From: an uncultured Faecalicatena sp.
GTDB taxonomy: Bacteria; Bacillota; Clostridia; Lachnospirales; Lachnospiraceae
Length of the DNA stretch: 64,000 bases
Reading direction: 5' to 3'
NCBI GenBank assembly: GCA_948468385.1
Contig: CAOKHZ010000018.1
Coordinates: 1 to 64,000 of the forward strand
Shown here: positions 24,520-32,261 of the stretch, piece by piece
Numbering within the stretch: position 1 is the stretch's first letter
Layout of the letters: every line of letters starts with the position of its first letter
Notes under the pieces: model-generated
What the model saw: only the letters and a program-made list of their open reading frames with translations
Database searches by the model: none
Told to the model about the DNA's origin: nothing
Made by a program: the position numbers and the translations under genes

Positions 24520-24591
24520 TGAATTCTGGGGCGCGGCCGCCTGCGGGCGGGGAAATGGGGAAAGGAATTCGGAAAAAAGGAGGCGCGGCAA

Positions 24592-25206
24592 ATGATTCGT
24601 ATGGATAATCCGGGCATTTCTGCCTGGAATAAAATAACAAACCTCGTGCTTTTGAATCTGCTGGTCGTCGCGACGAGCATCCCCGTTATCACGATAGGCG
24701 CGTCGCTGGCGGCCATGCACCATGTACTCTACCGAATGATGCGAAACGAGGATGGATATTTGCTCAAGGACTATTTTACGGCCTTTAAGCAGAACTTTAA
24801 GAAAGCCACGCTTTTGTGGTTGATCATGCTGGGGGTTCTTTTGATACTGGCCGTGGATGTCTGGTTTGTCGCGGCCGGTGCGGGGGAGATTCCGGGGTGG
24901 CTTGTGGGAATCATCCTGGTTACATGCGTCGTGTTGGTGATGGGTATGATGTACGTCTTTCCGTTGCAGGCGCGATTTGAAAACACGATAAAAAATACGA
25001 TTCAGAATGCCGGACTCGTGATGGTGTTGAATCTTCCGAGGTCGGTCGTGATGCTTTTGGTGTATTTGCTTCCATTCGCGGCGGTCGGACTTACGTACTC
25101 GGCACTTATCGTTCTTTTCTTCTGCGGTTTTACATTACCGGCGTATGCGGCATGCTTTCTCTATCGGAAAGTATTTGAACGAATCGAAAAATCAAACAAG
25201 AAGTGA
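24592..25206 (+). CDS. DUF624/YesL family membrane protein
   Basis: A 204-residue integral membrane protein with about five hydrophobic helices and the YesL-type opening (NPGISAWNKITNLVLLNLL, then ASLAAMHHVLYRM). GGAGG precedes the ATG. YesL-like proteins occur next to carbohydrate ABC importers of the LplA/B or MalF/G type in Firmicutes, as here, but their role is not established. The last gene before the terminator at 25210. Confidence 0.85.
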   Translation: MIRMDNPGISAWNKITNLVLLNLLVVATSIPVITIGASLAAMHHVLYRMMRNEDGYLLKDYFTAFKQNFKKATLLWLIMLGVLLILAVDVWFVAAGAGEIPGWLVGIILVTCVVLVMGMMYVFPLQARFENTIKNTIQNAGLVMVLNLPRSVVMLLVYLLPFAAVGLTYSALIVLFFCGFTLPAYAACFLYRKVFERIEKSNKK

Positions 25207-25209
25207 AAT

Positions 25210-25235
25210 GAGGCGGATTTTGAGGGATCCGCCTC
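25210..25235 (+). terminator. Terminator hairpin after DUF624
   Basis: GAGGCGGAT and ATCCGCCTC are perfect 9-base arms with an 8-base loop, followed by GCTTTGTG. The T-run is weak. It lies between the epimerase-kinase genes and the convergent DeoR gene. Confidence 0.65.
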
Positions 25236-25331
25236 GCTTTGTGTAAAAATCATTTATGCTGATTCAAACTGTTGGCCGCCTGGTTTGTGGCGGCGAAAGG
25301 CTGCTTTTGGGCCTCGTGCCTTGTTGTCAAG

Positions 25332-26144
25332 TCAAGTGATATCGGCATTTCTTGCGACGATGACCTTGATACCAATCTGCTCGAATTCTTTCTTGTCAGC
25401 TTCGCGAATCCCGTCATCCGTGACTAAGACGTCGACCTTGGAGACGTCGCAGATGTAGAAACTGTCATCTCGGCCGATTTTGTCGCTGGAGGCGATGGCG
25501 ATTACCATGCCGGTCGTCTGCGCAATCATCATCTGGTTGATGATGGATTCCTCGAGAACCGGGCTCGTGAGTCCCCCCTTGATGCTGATGCCGCACACCC
25601 CGATGATGCATTTTGTGGAATAATTCTTTTTTAAGGTCTCGATGGCATAAGTGCCGGATAGGCTGTCCCGCCCGGGCAGCACCTGGCCGCCGGTCATGAG
25701 TAAAATTGTATTTGGACTTACTTTTCGTGAAAGAATGTTTGTGTTGTTGGAAATAATAGTAACAGCCTTGTCATCGAGATACTCGACGACGTATGAGGCG
25801 GTAGAAGAACTGTTAATCAAAATCACGTCATCTGGAATCAATAAATCTGACGCGGCACGTGCAATTCGTCGTTTGTGTAAAATGGAATTTGCCAAAACCG
25901 TGTCCGCAATCTTACTCTCGCGCGGGAGTTCGGCTGGGGCTTGTTCCGATACGAGTTTCTTTGCTCCGCCGAAAATTCTGGCGATTTTTTGTTCGGAAGC
26001 CAGAACGTCCAGGTCCCTGCGAATCGTGACCGTGGTGACGTCCAAAAGCTGTGCCAGATATTCGACGGTTACTTCTTTATGGTCATTTACAATGGATAAA
26101 ATTTTGTTTCTGCGTTCATTGATAGCATATAAGGTGTTCTTCAT
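25332..26144 (-). CDS. DeoR/GlpR-family transcriptional regulator
   Basis: A 270-residue regulator. The N-terminal DeoR helix-turn-helix (about residues 8-60) has RRNKILSIVNDHKEVTVEYL and the recognition segment VTTVTIRRDLDVL. The sugar-phosphate-binding DeoRC domain (about 85-255) shows ILINSSSTASYVVEYL and FYICDVSKVDVLVTDDG. The start is placed at 26144, after a GAGGG site on the minus strand; an in-frame ATG at 26231 lacks support. It is divergent from the ABC importer and convergent with the kinase genes. UlaR, the known ascorbate regulon repressor, belongs to this family, so control of the flanking genes by a sugar phosphate is a reasonable inference. Confidence 0.9.
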   Translation of the reverse strand: MKNTLYAINERRNKILSIVNDHKEVTVEYLAQLLDVTTVTIRRDLDVLASEQKIARIFGGAKKLVSEQAPAELPRESKIADTVLANSILHKRRIARAASDLLIPDDVILINSSSTASYVVEYLDDKAVTIISNNTNILSRKVSPNTILLMTGGQVLPGRDSLSGTYAIETLKKNYSTKCIIGVCGISIKGGLTSPVLEESIINQMMIAQTTGMVIAIASSDKIGRDDSFYICDVSKVDVLVTDDGIREADKKEFEQIGIKVIVARNADIT

Positions 26145-26380
26145 GGATTTGCCCTCGCATTTTGTTTGGCGGCCGTGACATTGTCCCCCCGATTGGTGGA
26201 TGCCGTCCTTTGCGGAGATTATATCACACAATGAATTAATAGTCGAGATTTAAAAAATTACTTTTTTTCATAAATTCAAGTTACAAATCGTAAAAAAGAA
26301 TATAAAACAAAAGTAAAAAGAAAATTAGCACAAAAAACGAACTGAAAAATTGTGTAAAATAACGAAAAAATAAATATAAG

Positions 26381-26409
26381 TTGCAAAGTGATGCGATATA
26401 TGTTATAAA
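26381..26409 (+). promoter_or_regulatory. Promoter of the carbohydrate ABC importer
   Basis: TTGCAA (26381-26386), a 17-base spacer and TATAAA (26404-26409), about 55 bases upstream of the binding-protein ATG. The rest of the 320-base gap to the DeoR gene is AT-rich and presumably holds its operator; I cannot point to one clear palindrome. Confidence 0.65.
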
Positions 26410-26464
26410 TATAGCATAAATCATTTGAGAATGATAAATAAAAAGAAAGGAAAAGGTGCAAAAA

Positions 26465-27775
26465 ATGAAAAAGAAACTACTTTGCCTATTTATGGCAGCG
26501 GCGTTGGCATTGGGCCTGACGGCATGCGGAGGAAATGGCGGAAACGGCGGAAGTGACGGAGACGGAGGAAGTTCCGATGCTAATGCGGGAAAGGATGACC
26601 AGGTGACGCTTAGACTGGCGCTCTGGGATTACGAGGTGGACGGCCCCACGACATATGAGCCGATTATCAAAGCGTTTGAGGATGCAAACCCGGACATTAA
26701 GATTGAAGTGGTCAGCAGCCCGAACGCGGATTATGAGACGAAATTGACGACCATGCTGTCCGGTGGGGATGAGGTGGATTTGTTCTTTGCAAAATCCAAC
26801 ACGGCACTTCCGGGCGTGCAGAGCAAAGGCTTTTGTATGGACTTGACTCCGTTGTTTGAGGAAAATAAGTATGATTTGACACCGTACGGTACCGTAATCG
26901 AGCAGCAGATGACGTATGACGGTGACGTGTACGCCCTGCCGTTTCGGACGAATGACTGGATTTTGTTCTATAATAAGAAGATTTTTGACGATGTGAAGAT
27001 GGAGTATCCGTCAAATGACATGACGTGGGAGCAGGTTGGAGAGCTGGCGAAGGAAATCACGGCAAAGACCGATGACGGCATTTACGGATATTCGTTCTCT
27101 CCGAAGATGGGATTTATTTTCCCGGCACTGGCGGGCACGGAAGACGGATTTGACATCACGACGTCTGATTTGTCATGTATGACAAAGGCGTTGGACTGGA
27201 TTTTGGACATGCAGGAGAGTGGAGCGATGGAAGAGTATGCGGAATCCGTTTCCATGAGCAAGGACCAGATGTATTTCATGAAGGGCGAATGGGCCATGAT
27301 GTGGAACGGTTCCTGGTTCGTGCAGAACTTGAACAATCAGGAAGACCTGGGCTTTGAGTGGGGCGTGGCAAAATCCCCGTACTGGGAAGGCACCGAGAAG
27401 AATGGTTTCGTAACCTCCACCCCGCTTTGCATCAGCGCGAGCACGAAGCACCCGGACGAGGCGTATAAGTTCCTTACGTTTATGTGCGGCGAGGAAGGTG
27501 CGGAAATCCTGGCGACGACCAATTTGGTTCCGGGCTATATGAACGACGAGGTTTTGGCATCTTACACGTCAAACTTGAACCTGGATGAATCCTCCATCGA
27601 GGCATTGACGAACAATGTAACCTATAGCTTTGGCGAGCCGAACCCGGTGTTCAGCCAGATTATCAGTGCCGGACAGAAAGAGGCGGAACTGGTTCTGACG
27701 GGAAATGAGACTCCGGAAGAATTCGTGAAGAACTTCGAGGCGCAGAGAGCGGAATTAATCGAAAACGCCGAGTAA
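26465..27775 (+). CDS. Family 1 extracellular solute-binding lipoprotein (carbohydrate ABC)
   Basis: A 436-residue SBP_bac_1 protein. The signal peptide (KKKLLCLFMAAALALGL) ends in lipobox LTAC with the acylated Cys near residue 22, followed by a Gly/Asn/Ser-rich linker. The mature part has the family pattern: RLALWDYEVDGPT, FEDANPDIKIEV, MLSGGDEVDLFFAKS and AYKFLTFMCGEEGAE. It captures a sugar or glycoside outside the cell for the two permeases that follow. No ATPase gene is present, so a shared multi-operon ATPase of the MsmK type must energise it. A hairpin separates it from the permeases. Confidence 0.9.
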   Translation: MKKKLLCLFMAAALALGLTACGGNGGNGGSDGDGGSSDANAGKDDQVTLRLALWDYEVDGPTTYEPIIKAFEDANPDIKIEVVSSPNADYETKLTTMLSGGDEVDLFFAKSNTALPGVQSKGFCMDLTPLFEENKYDLTPYGTVIEQQMTYDGDVYALPFRTNDWILFYNKKIFDDVKMEYPSNDMTWEQVGELAKEITAKTDDGIYGYSFSPKMGFIFPALAGTEDGFDITTSDLSCMTKALDWILDMQESGAMEEYAESVSMSKDQMYFMKGEWAMMWNGSWFVQNLNNQEDLGFEWGVAKSPYWEGTEKNGFVTSTPLCISASTKHPDEAYKFLTFMCGEEGAEILATTNLVPGYMNDEVLASYTSNLNLDESSIEALTNNVTYSFGEPNPVFSQIISAGQKEAELVLTGNETPEEFVKNFEAQRAELIENAE

Positions 27776-27797
27776 AGGAAAAGTAAAAAATAGGTAT

Positions 27798-27876
27798 CAA
27801 AGGCAAATGTGGGGATGCCGTTGCTATGGGCGCTCATAGCAACCTTGTAAGTGCATGGGGCATTTGCCTTTGTTTT
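27798..27876 (+). terminator. Nested hairpin, likely partial terminator between binding protein and permease
   Basis: Outer arms CAAAGGCAAATG (27798-27809) and CATTTGCCTTTG (27861-27872) are perfect 12-mers followed by TTTTC. An inner stem GTTGCTATG/CATAGCAAC lies at 27820-27843. Such a structure between a binding-protein gene and its permeases usually keeps the binding protein in excess. The sequence GCGCTCATAG in the inner stem recurs in the gaps near 13940 and 29770. Confidence 0.7.
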
Positions 27877-27893
27877 CTGATATGGAGAGAATT

Positions 27894-28799
27894 ATGAGTA
27901 AAACGAATGTAAAAAATAAAAGGAGCACGGCCATTGTTCGAAGAAATCGTAGAAAAGCATATTTGTTTTTGTTACCTAATTTTATCGGGTTTGTCGTATT
28001 TACCCTGATTCCCGTGGCGATGGCATTGTTTTACAGTTTTACGAATTATGATGGAAATCGGAGGATGGATTTCATCAGGCTGACTAATTTTATAAAATTG
28101 TTCAGTGACAGCAGTTTTGTGATTTCGCTGAAAAATACGATTATCTATACGGTTGGCACGGTGCCGCTGATTATTATTTTGTCCCTGCTGGTTTCCGTTT
28201 TGATGAACAATGGCGTCAAGGGTGCACCGATTTACCGGGCGATTATGCTGTTCCCGCACATTGCGTCCATCGTGGCGGTGACCGTGGTCTGGCAGTTTTT
28301 GTATAATGCGAAAAACGGTCCCATCAATCAGATTCTGCGTTCCATCGGGGTTGTCGACCCGCCGTCCTGGCTGTCGGATCAGAAAACGGCACTCCTGGCG
28401 GTCATGATTATGATTATCTGGAAGGGAATCGGGTATTACATGATTACCTACCTGGCAGGTCTTCGGGGGATTCCGAAGGATCAATACGAGGCGGCCACGG
28501 TGGACGGGGCGAACGCCTGGGAGAAGCTGATTTATGTCACGATTCCCAATCTGCGTCCGGTTACGTTTTATGCGACGATTATGTGCATTATCAATTCGTT
28601 CCAGGTGTTTACGCCGATTTACGTGATGACGAAGGGGGGGCCTGGACGGGCGACAAGCGTGCTGGTGCTAAAGATTTACGAGGACGCGTTCGTGAACTAT
28701 AAATTTGGATACGCGTCGGCGGAAGCGATGATTCTGTTCTTGCTGATTCTTGTCGTCACGTTGATTCAGTTCTACCATAATAAGAAATTAGAAGCATGA
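27894..28799 (+). CDS. Carbohydrate ABC permease, MalF/UgpA type
   Basis: A 301-residue permease with six predicted helices. A basic N-terminus (KNKRSTAIVRRNRRK) precedes the first helix, LFLLPNFIGFVVFTLIPVAM. The EAA loop QYEAATVDGANAWEKLIYVTIP is the ATPase contact. The start is placed at 27894, six bases after GGAG. Its stop overlaps an in-frame ATG of the next permease frame, so translation is probably coupled. Confidence 0.9.
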   Translation: MSKTNVKNKRSTAIVRRNRRKAYLFLLPNFIGFVVFTLIPVAMALFYSFTNYDGNRRMDFIRLTNFIKLFSDSSFVISLKNTIIYTVGTVPLIIILSLLVSVLMNNGVKGAPIYRAIMLFPHIASIVAVTVVWQFLYNAKNGPINQILRSIGVVDPPSWLSDQKTALLAVMIMIIWKGIGYYMITYLAGLRGIPKDQYEAATVDGANAWEKLIYVTIPNLRPVTFYATIMCIINSFQVFTPIYVMTKGGPGRATSVLVLKIYEDAFVNYKFGYASAEAMILFLLILVVTLIQFYHNKKLEA

Positions 28800-28825
28800 A
28801 AGAATGGGGAGAGGAGATAAAAGTT

Positions 28826-29662
28826 ATGAAAAAAACAAAAAGCCGAAATATGATTTTCGCCATATTGAAATATGCGGTCGTGCTGACTCTCACCTTTTCC
28901 ATGCTGGTTCCGTTCGTATGGATGCTTTCCGCTTCCTTTAAAACGAATCTGGAAGTGTTTGCTTTCCCTATCCAATGGATTCCGGAAGTGTTCCATTTTG
29001 AGAACTATTCCAACGTATGGGAGATCGCGAATTATCCGAGGATGTTTTTGAACACGGTGAAGCTGACGGCCATCATTACCGTTTTGCAGGTACTCACTTC
29101 GACGTTGGCGGCCTATGCATTTAGCAAAATTAAGTTTCCAGAACGGGACGTGTTGTTCCTTTTGTATTTGGCCACGATGATGGTGCCGTACCAGGTGGTG
29201 ATGATTCCTCAGTTTTCCATTATTCGGAACATGGGGCTTTCCAATACGCACATGGCGCTGATTTTGATTCAGGCATTTACACCGATGGGGGTATTCTTGA
29301 TCAAACAGTTTTTTGACGGGATTCCCAATGAATTGATTGAGGCGGCGCGGATTGACGGGTTAAATGAATTCGGCATTTACAGCAGGATCATGCTGCCGCT
29401 TTCGAAATCGGCAATCGTGTCACTGTCCATTTTGACGATTACGGCGACGTGGAACGATTTTTTGGCTCCGTTGATTTACATTAGTGACAAGGACTTGTTC
29501 ACGATACAGTTGGGGCTTAGGAATCTGTGCTCGGAGTATACGGCAGAATATGGGCAGATTATGGCGGCGTCCGTGATGTCCGTAATCCCGATTTTTGTTT
29601 TGTACTGTATATTCCAGAGGTTCTTTGAGGAAGGCATGATATCGGGCGCGGTGAAGGGGTGA
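28826..29662 (+). CDS. Carbohydrate ABC permease, MalG/UgpE type
   Basis: A 278-residue permease. The family segments FVWMLSASFKTNLEVFAFP and the EAA loop ELIEAARIDGLNEFGIYSRI are present, with six helices. The C-terminus, FEEGMISGAVKG, is typical of the class. The start is taken at 28826, with GAGAGGAG upstream; an ATG at 28796 overlapping the previous stop is the alternative. It forms the importer pore with the preceding permease. Confidence 0.9.
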   Translation: MKKTKSRNMIFAILKYAVVLTLTFSMLVPFVWMLSASFKTNLEVFAFPIQWIPEVFHFENYSNVWEIANYPRMFLNTVKLTAIITVLQVLTSTLAAYAFSKIKFPERDVLFLLYLATMMVPYQVVMIPQFSIIRNMGLSNTHMALILIQAFTPMGVFLIKQFFDGIPNELIEAARIDGLNEFGIYSRIMLPLSKSAIVSLSILTITATWNDFLAPLIYISDKDLFTIQLGLRNLCSEYTAEYGQIMAASVMSVIPIFVLYCIFQRFFEEGMISGAVKG

Positions 29663-29669
29663 GAAGTTA

Positions 29670-29785
29670 CAATTCGGCCCGTGTTGGCGTGGCGCTGAAT
29701 GCAACCTTCGCCAAGTGGGCGGACAGCCGCGTTCGCACGTAAAGGCTTAAAACACAAGCGCGAAGCGCTCATAGTAAGGAGATTA
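29670..29785. repeat. Intergenic repeat element between permease and GH3
   Basis: This gap shares with 13870-13955 the ordered blocks CCAAGTGG, TTCGCAC and GCTCATAGTA followed by GGAG. It opens with GTTACAATTC, as in the 17440 palindrome. GCGCGAAGCGC near 29757 forms a short stem. It appears to be one member of a dispersed palindromic family inserted between operon genes. Confidence 0.55.
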
Positions 29786-29791
29786 TGAAGA

Positions 29792-32173
29792 ATGGCTACT
29801 AGGTTGGCAGAGGATACGATAGAGCAAGTAATCCGGGAAATGACGTTGGAAGAAAAGGTGAGGCTCACGACCGGCGGGCTGCCGTACGGAACGGCGGCCA
29901 TCGAGCGGTTTGGTATTCCGAACGCCTTGACGAAGGACTCGATGGCCGGAATCAATTTCCGCCAGTTGTTCGCGGATTATTGCTCGATGGAAACCGGCGA
30001 AGGCATTTTAGACAGCCTTCGCCGGTGTGAGAAAATATTGAAACAACTGCGCGAGAGCCATCGGATTCATCCCGAGGAGTTGGACGAGTTCGAATTGGTC
30101 GCGTATGAGGCGATAAAGAAACATTTGAACGGGGGATTGGAGCAAATTTATAATGCGACAAGTTTCCCGGCGGGAATTTTGTTGGGCGCGACGTGGAACC
30201 CGGAGGTGGTGAACCGATGCGCAAACGCGTTGGCGAGGGAACTTGACGCGTTTAAGGTGGACGTATTGATGTCCCCGAACGTGAACATTCAGAGAGATCC
30301 GCTTGGAGGCCGTTTGTTTGAAAGCTATTCGGAAGACCCTTACCTGACCGGGGAGATGGGCACGGAGTTTGTCAAGGGCGTTCAGGAAGTGGGCGTTTTG
30401 GCCGATCCGAAGCATTTTGCGGCAAACAACCATGAAAAGGAGCGAAAGGGAATCAATGTCCATGTTCCCGAGCGGGCACTGCGCGAGATTTATTTCCCGG
30501 GGTTCGAGGCGTGCATAAGGCGGGGGAAGGCGAAAACCGTCATGAGCGCGTATAACAAGCTGAACGGCACGGCGTGCTCGGCAAATCGTTGGCTGCTTGA
30601 GGAAGTGCTGCGAAAGGAATGGGGATTTGACGGAATCGTAATCAGTGACTGGGGTGGCGTGTATGATTCCAAAGCCGCGCTTCATGCCGGAAATGATTTG
30701 GAAATGCCGCAGAGGGCGGACGAGAAGGCCTTTATCGAAGATTTGAAGGCCGGCAGGATAACCATGGAGGATTTGGACTGTGCCGTCCGCCGGGTTTTAA
30801 AGGCGTTACTGGACATGCCGTGCATGAAGGGGCACAAATATACGGCGATTGACAAGGCGTTTTCGGAAACGGCGGCATATGACGCGGTGTGCGAGGGCAT
30901 CGTGCTGTTAAAAAATGAAGGGATTCTGCCGCTTGCCAAAAATGCCATAGTAAACCTACAAGGAGAAGGCACGCGCCAGCTATTGGAGTGCGGGGGCGGC
31001 AGTGCGGAAGTGCTGCGCGGAAAATCGAAAAGCCTCTGTGCGTGCATGCAGGAAATCGGTGGAGCGGAAAACGTATTGAGTGACGCGAAGGTGGATGATG
31101 CTGCTTCGGAGTATGTCCTCGTGGTTGGAAAATCGAAAGGCCGGGAGGGCGCGGACAGGGATGCGATGCTTTTGGAGCCGGAGGATCAAAGGTACGTGAC
31201 AGAAACGCTTCGGCAGGCGAAGGCGGCGGGGAAGAAGACGATACTCGTGTTAAATATTGCAGGCCCCGTGGACGTGCGTGAGTACGAAGGGGACGCGGAC
31301 GCGATTGTTTGCGTGTTTATTCCCGGGTGCCAGGGAAGCCGGGCACTTGCGGACATTGTTTATGGAAACGTGAACCCCTCCGGAAAGTTGGCCATCACAT
31401 TTCCGAACAAATACGAGGACTGTCCGACCTTCGGCAACTTCCCTGGATACAATTGGGAAGTGTGGTATGGCGAAGGGATTTACGTCGGCTACCGCTATTA
31501 TGACACGAAATTAATAGAACCGAAGTTTCCGTTTGGCCATGGGCTTTCCTACACGACGTTTGAGATTCACGATTTGAAGACGGAGAAACGAGTGTTTACA
31601 GAAGAGCCAGTGCGGCTGTCCGTGGATGTCACGAATACGGGGGCGGTATATGGAAAAGAAGTGGTTCAGATTTATGTGCATCATGACAACCCGACCTTGC
31701 AGAAGCCTTGTAAGGAATTGAAGGCATTTCAAAAAATCGGGTTGGAGCCGGGAGAGACGAAGACGCTTGACTTTGAATTGGATTTGACAAAATTTGCCAG
31801 TTATGATGAAAAATTAAAGCGGTTTACGGTGGAGCCGGGGACATATACATTGTTGGCGGGCGATTCTAGCCGGAACATACAAGCCAGGGCGCAGATTTCC
31901 ATAAAGGGAGAAGATCCGTACGGTTATCATGAGGAAACCCGGTTTGCGACGCTCTGGTCGGACGCGCGCTGCGTGGAAATTTATAAGAAATATTTTGAAG
32001 ACAAATGCGGCAGCAACATGTACAATGATTTGTTGGGGTATACTCCGGATTATCCGAGCGGAAAGGCGTTTCGGGAGCGGATTCCTCAAAGCTGCTATGG
32101 CAGTGCTGAGGAAAAGGAGGAACAAATCAAGGCATTTTTTGCCGAGCTGGCAAGGCTGGACTTGGGAAAATAG
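29792..32173 (+). CDS. Glycoside hydrolase family 3, beta-glucosidase type
   Basis: A 793-residue cytosolic GH3 enzyme with no signal peptide. The N-terminal TIM-barrel domain has the GH3 segments VDVLMSPNVNIQRDPLGGR, DPKHFAANN and GIVISDWGGV, with the nucleophile Asp286. The (alpha/beta)6 domain follows (VLNIAGPVDV, then VCVFIPGCQGSRALADI). A C-terminal fibronectin-III-like domain is seen around FPFGHGLSYTTFEI. A tail of about 90 residues with no clear match ends the protein. AAGGAG precedes the ATG. It would hydrolyse an imported beta-glucoside or related glycoside; the acid/base Glu cannot be fixed by eye. Confidence 0.9.
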   Translation: MATRLAEDTIEQVIREMTLEEKVRLTTGGLPYGTAAIERFGIPNALTKDSMAGINFRQLFADYCSMETGEGILDSLRRCEKILKQLRESHRIHPEELDEFELVAYEAIKKHLNGGLEQIYNATSFPAGILLGATWNPEVVNRCANALARELDAFKVDVLMSPNVNIQRDPLGGRLFESYSEDPYLTGEMGTEFVKGVQEVGVLADPKHFAANNHEKERKGINVHVPERALREIYFPGFEACIRRGKAKTVMSAYNKLNGTACSANRWLLEEVLRKEWGFDGIVISDWGGVYDSKAALHAGNDLEMPQRADEKAFIEDLKAGRITMEDLDCAVRRVLKALLDMPCMKGHKYTAIDKAFSETAAYDAVCEGIVLLKNEGILPLAKNAIVNLQGEGTRQLLECGGGSAEVLRGKSKSLCACMQEIGGAENVLSDAKVDDAASEYVLVVGKSKGREGADRDAMLLEPEDQRYVTETLRQAKAAGKKTILVLNIAGPVDVREYEGDADAIVCVFIPGCQGSRALADIVYGNVNPSGKLAITFPNKYEDCPTFGNFPGYNWEVWYGEGIYVGYRYYDTKLIEPKFPFGHGLSYTTFEIHDLKTEKRVFTEEPVRLSVDVTNTGAVYGKEVVQIYVHHDNPTLQKPCKELKAFQKIGLEPGETKTLDFELDLTKFASYDEKLKRFTVEPGTYTLLAGDSSRNIQARAQISIKGEDPYGYHEETRFATLWSDARCVEIYKKYFEDKCGSNMYNDLLGYTPDYPSGKAFRERIPQSCYGSAEEKEEQIKAFFAELARLDLGK

Positions 32174-32261
32174 GAGAGCGTGTTGGCGGCATCGCTTTGC
32201 CGATTGCCGGCCGCGCGGAGGAAAGCGCGGCGTTGCCAAGCGTATGAAACGGAGGCATGTT

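Noticed and set aside
30008..30685. 225-codon minus-strand frame opposite the first GH3
   Set aside because: Antisense to conserved GH3 catalytic-domain sequence; no recognisable domain.
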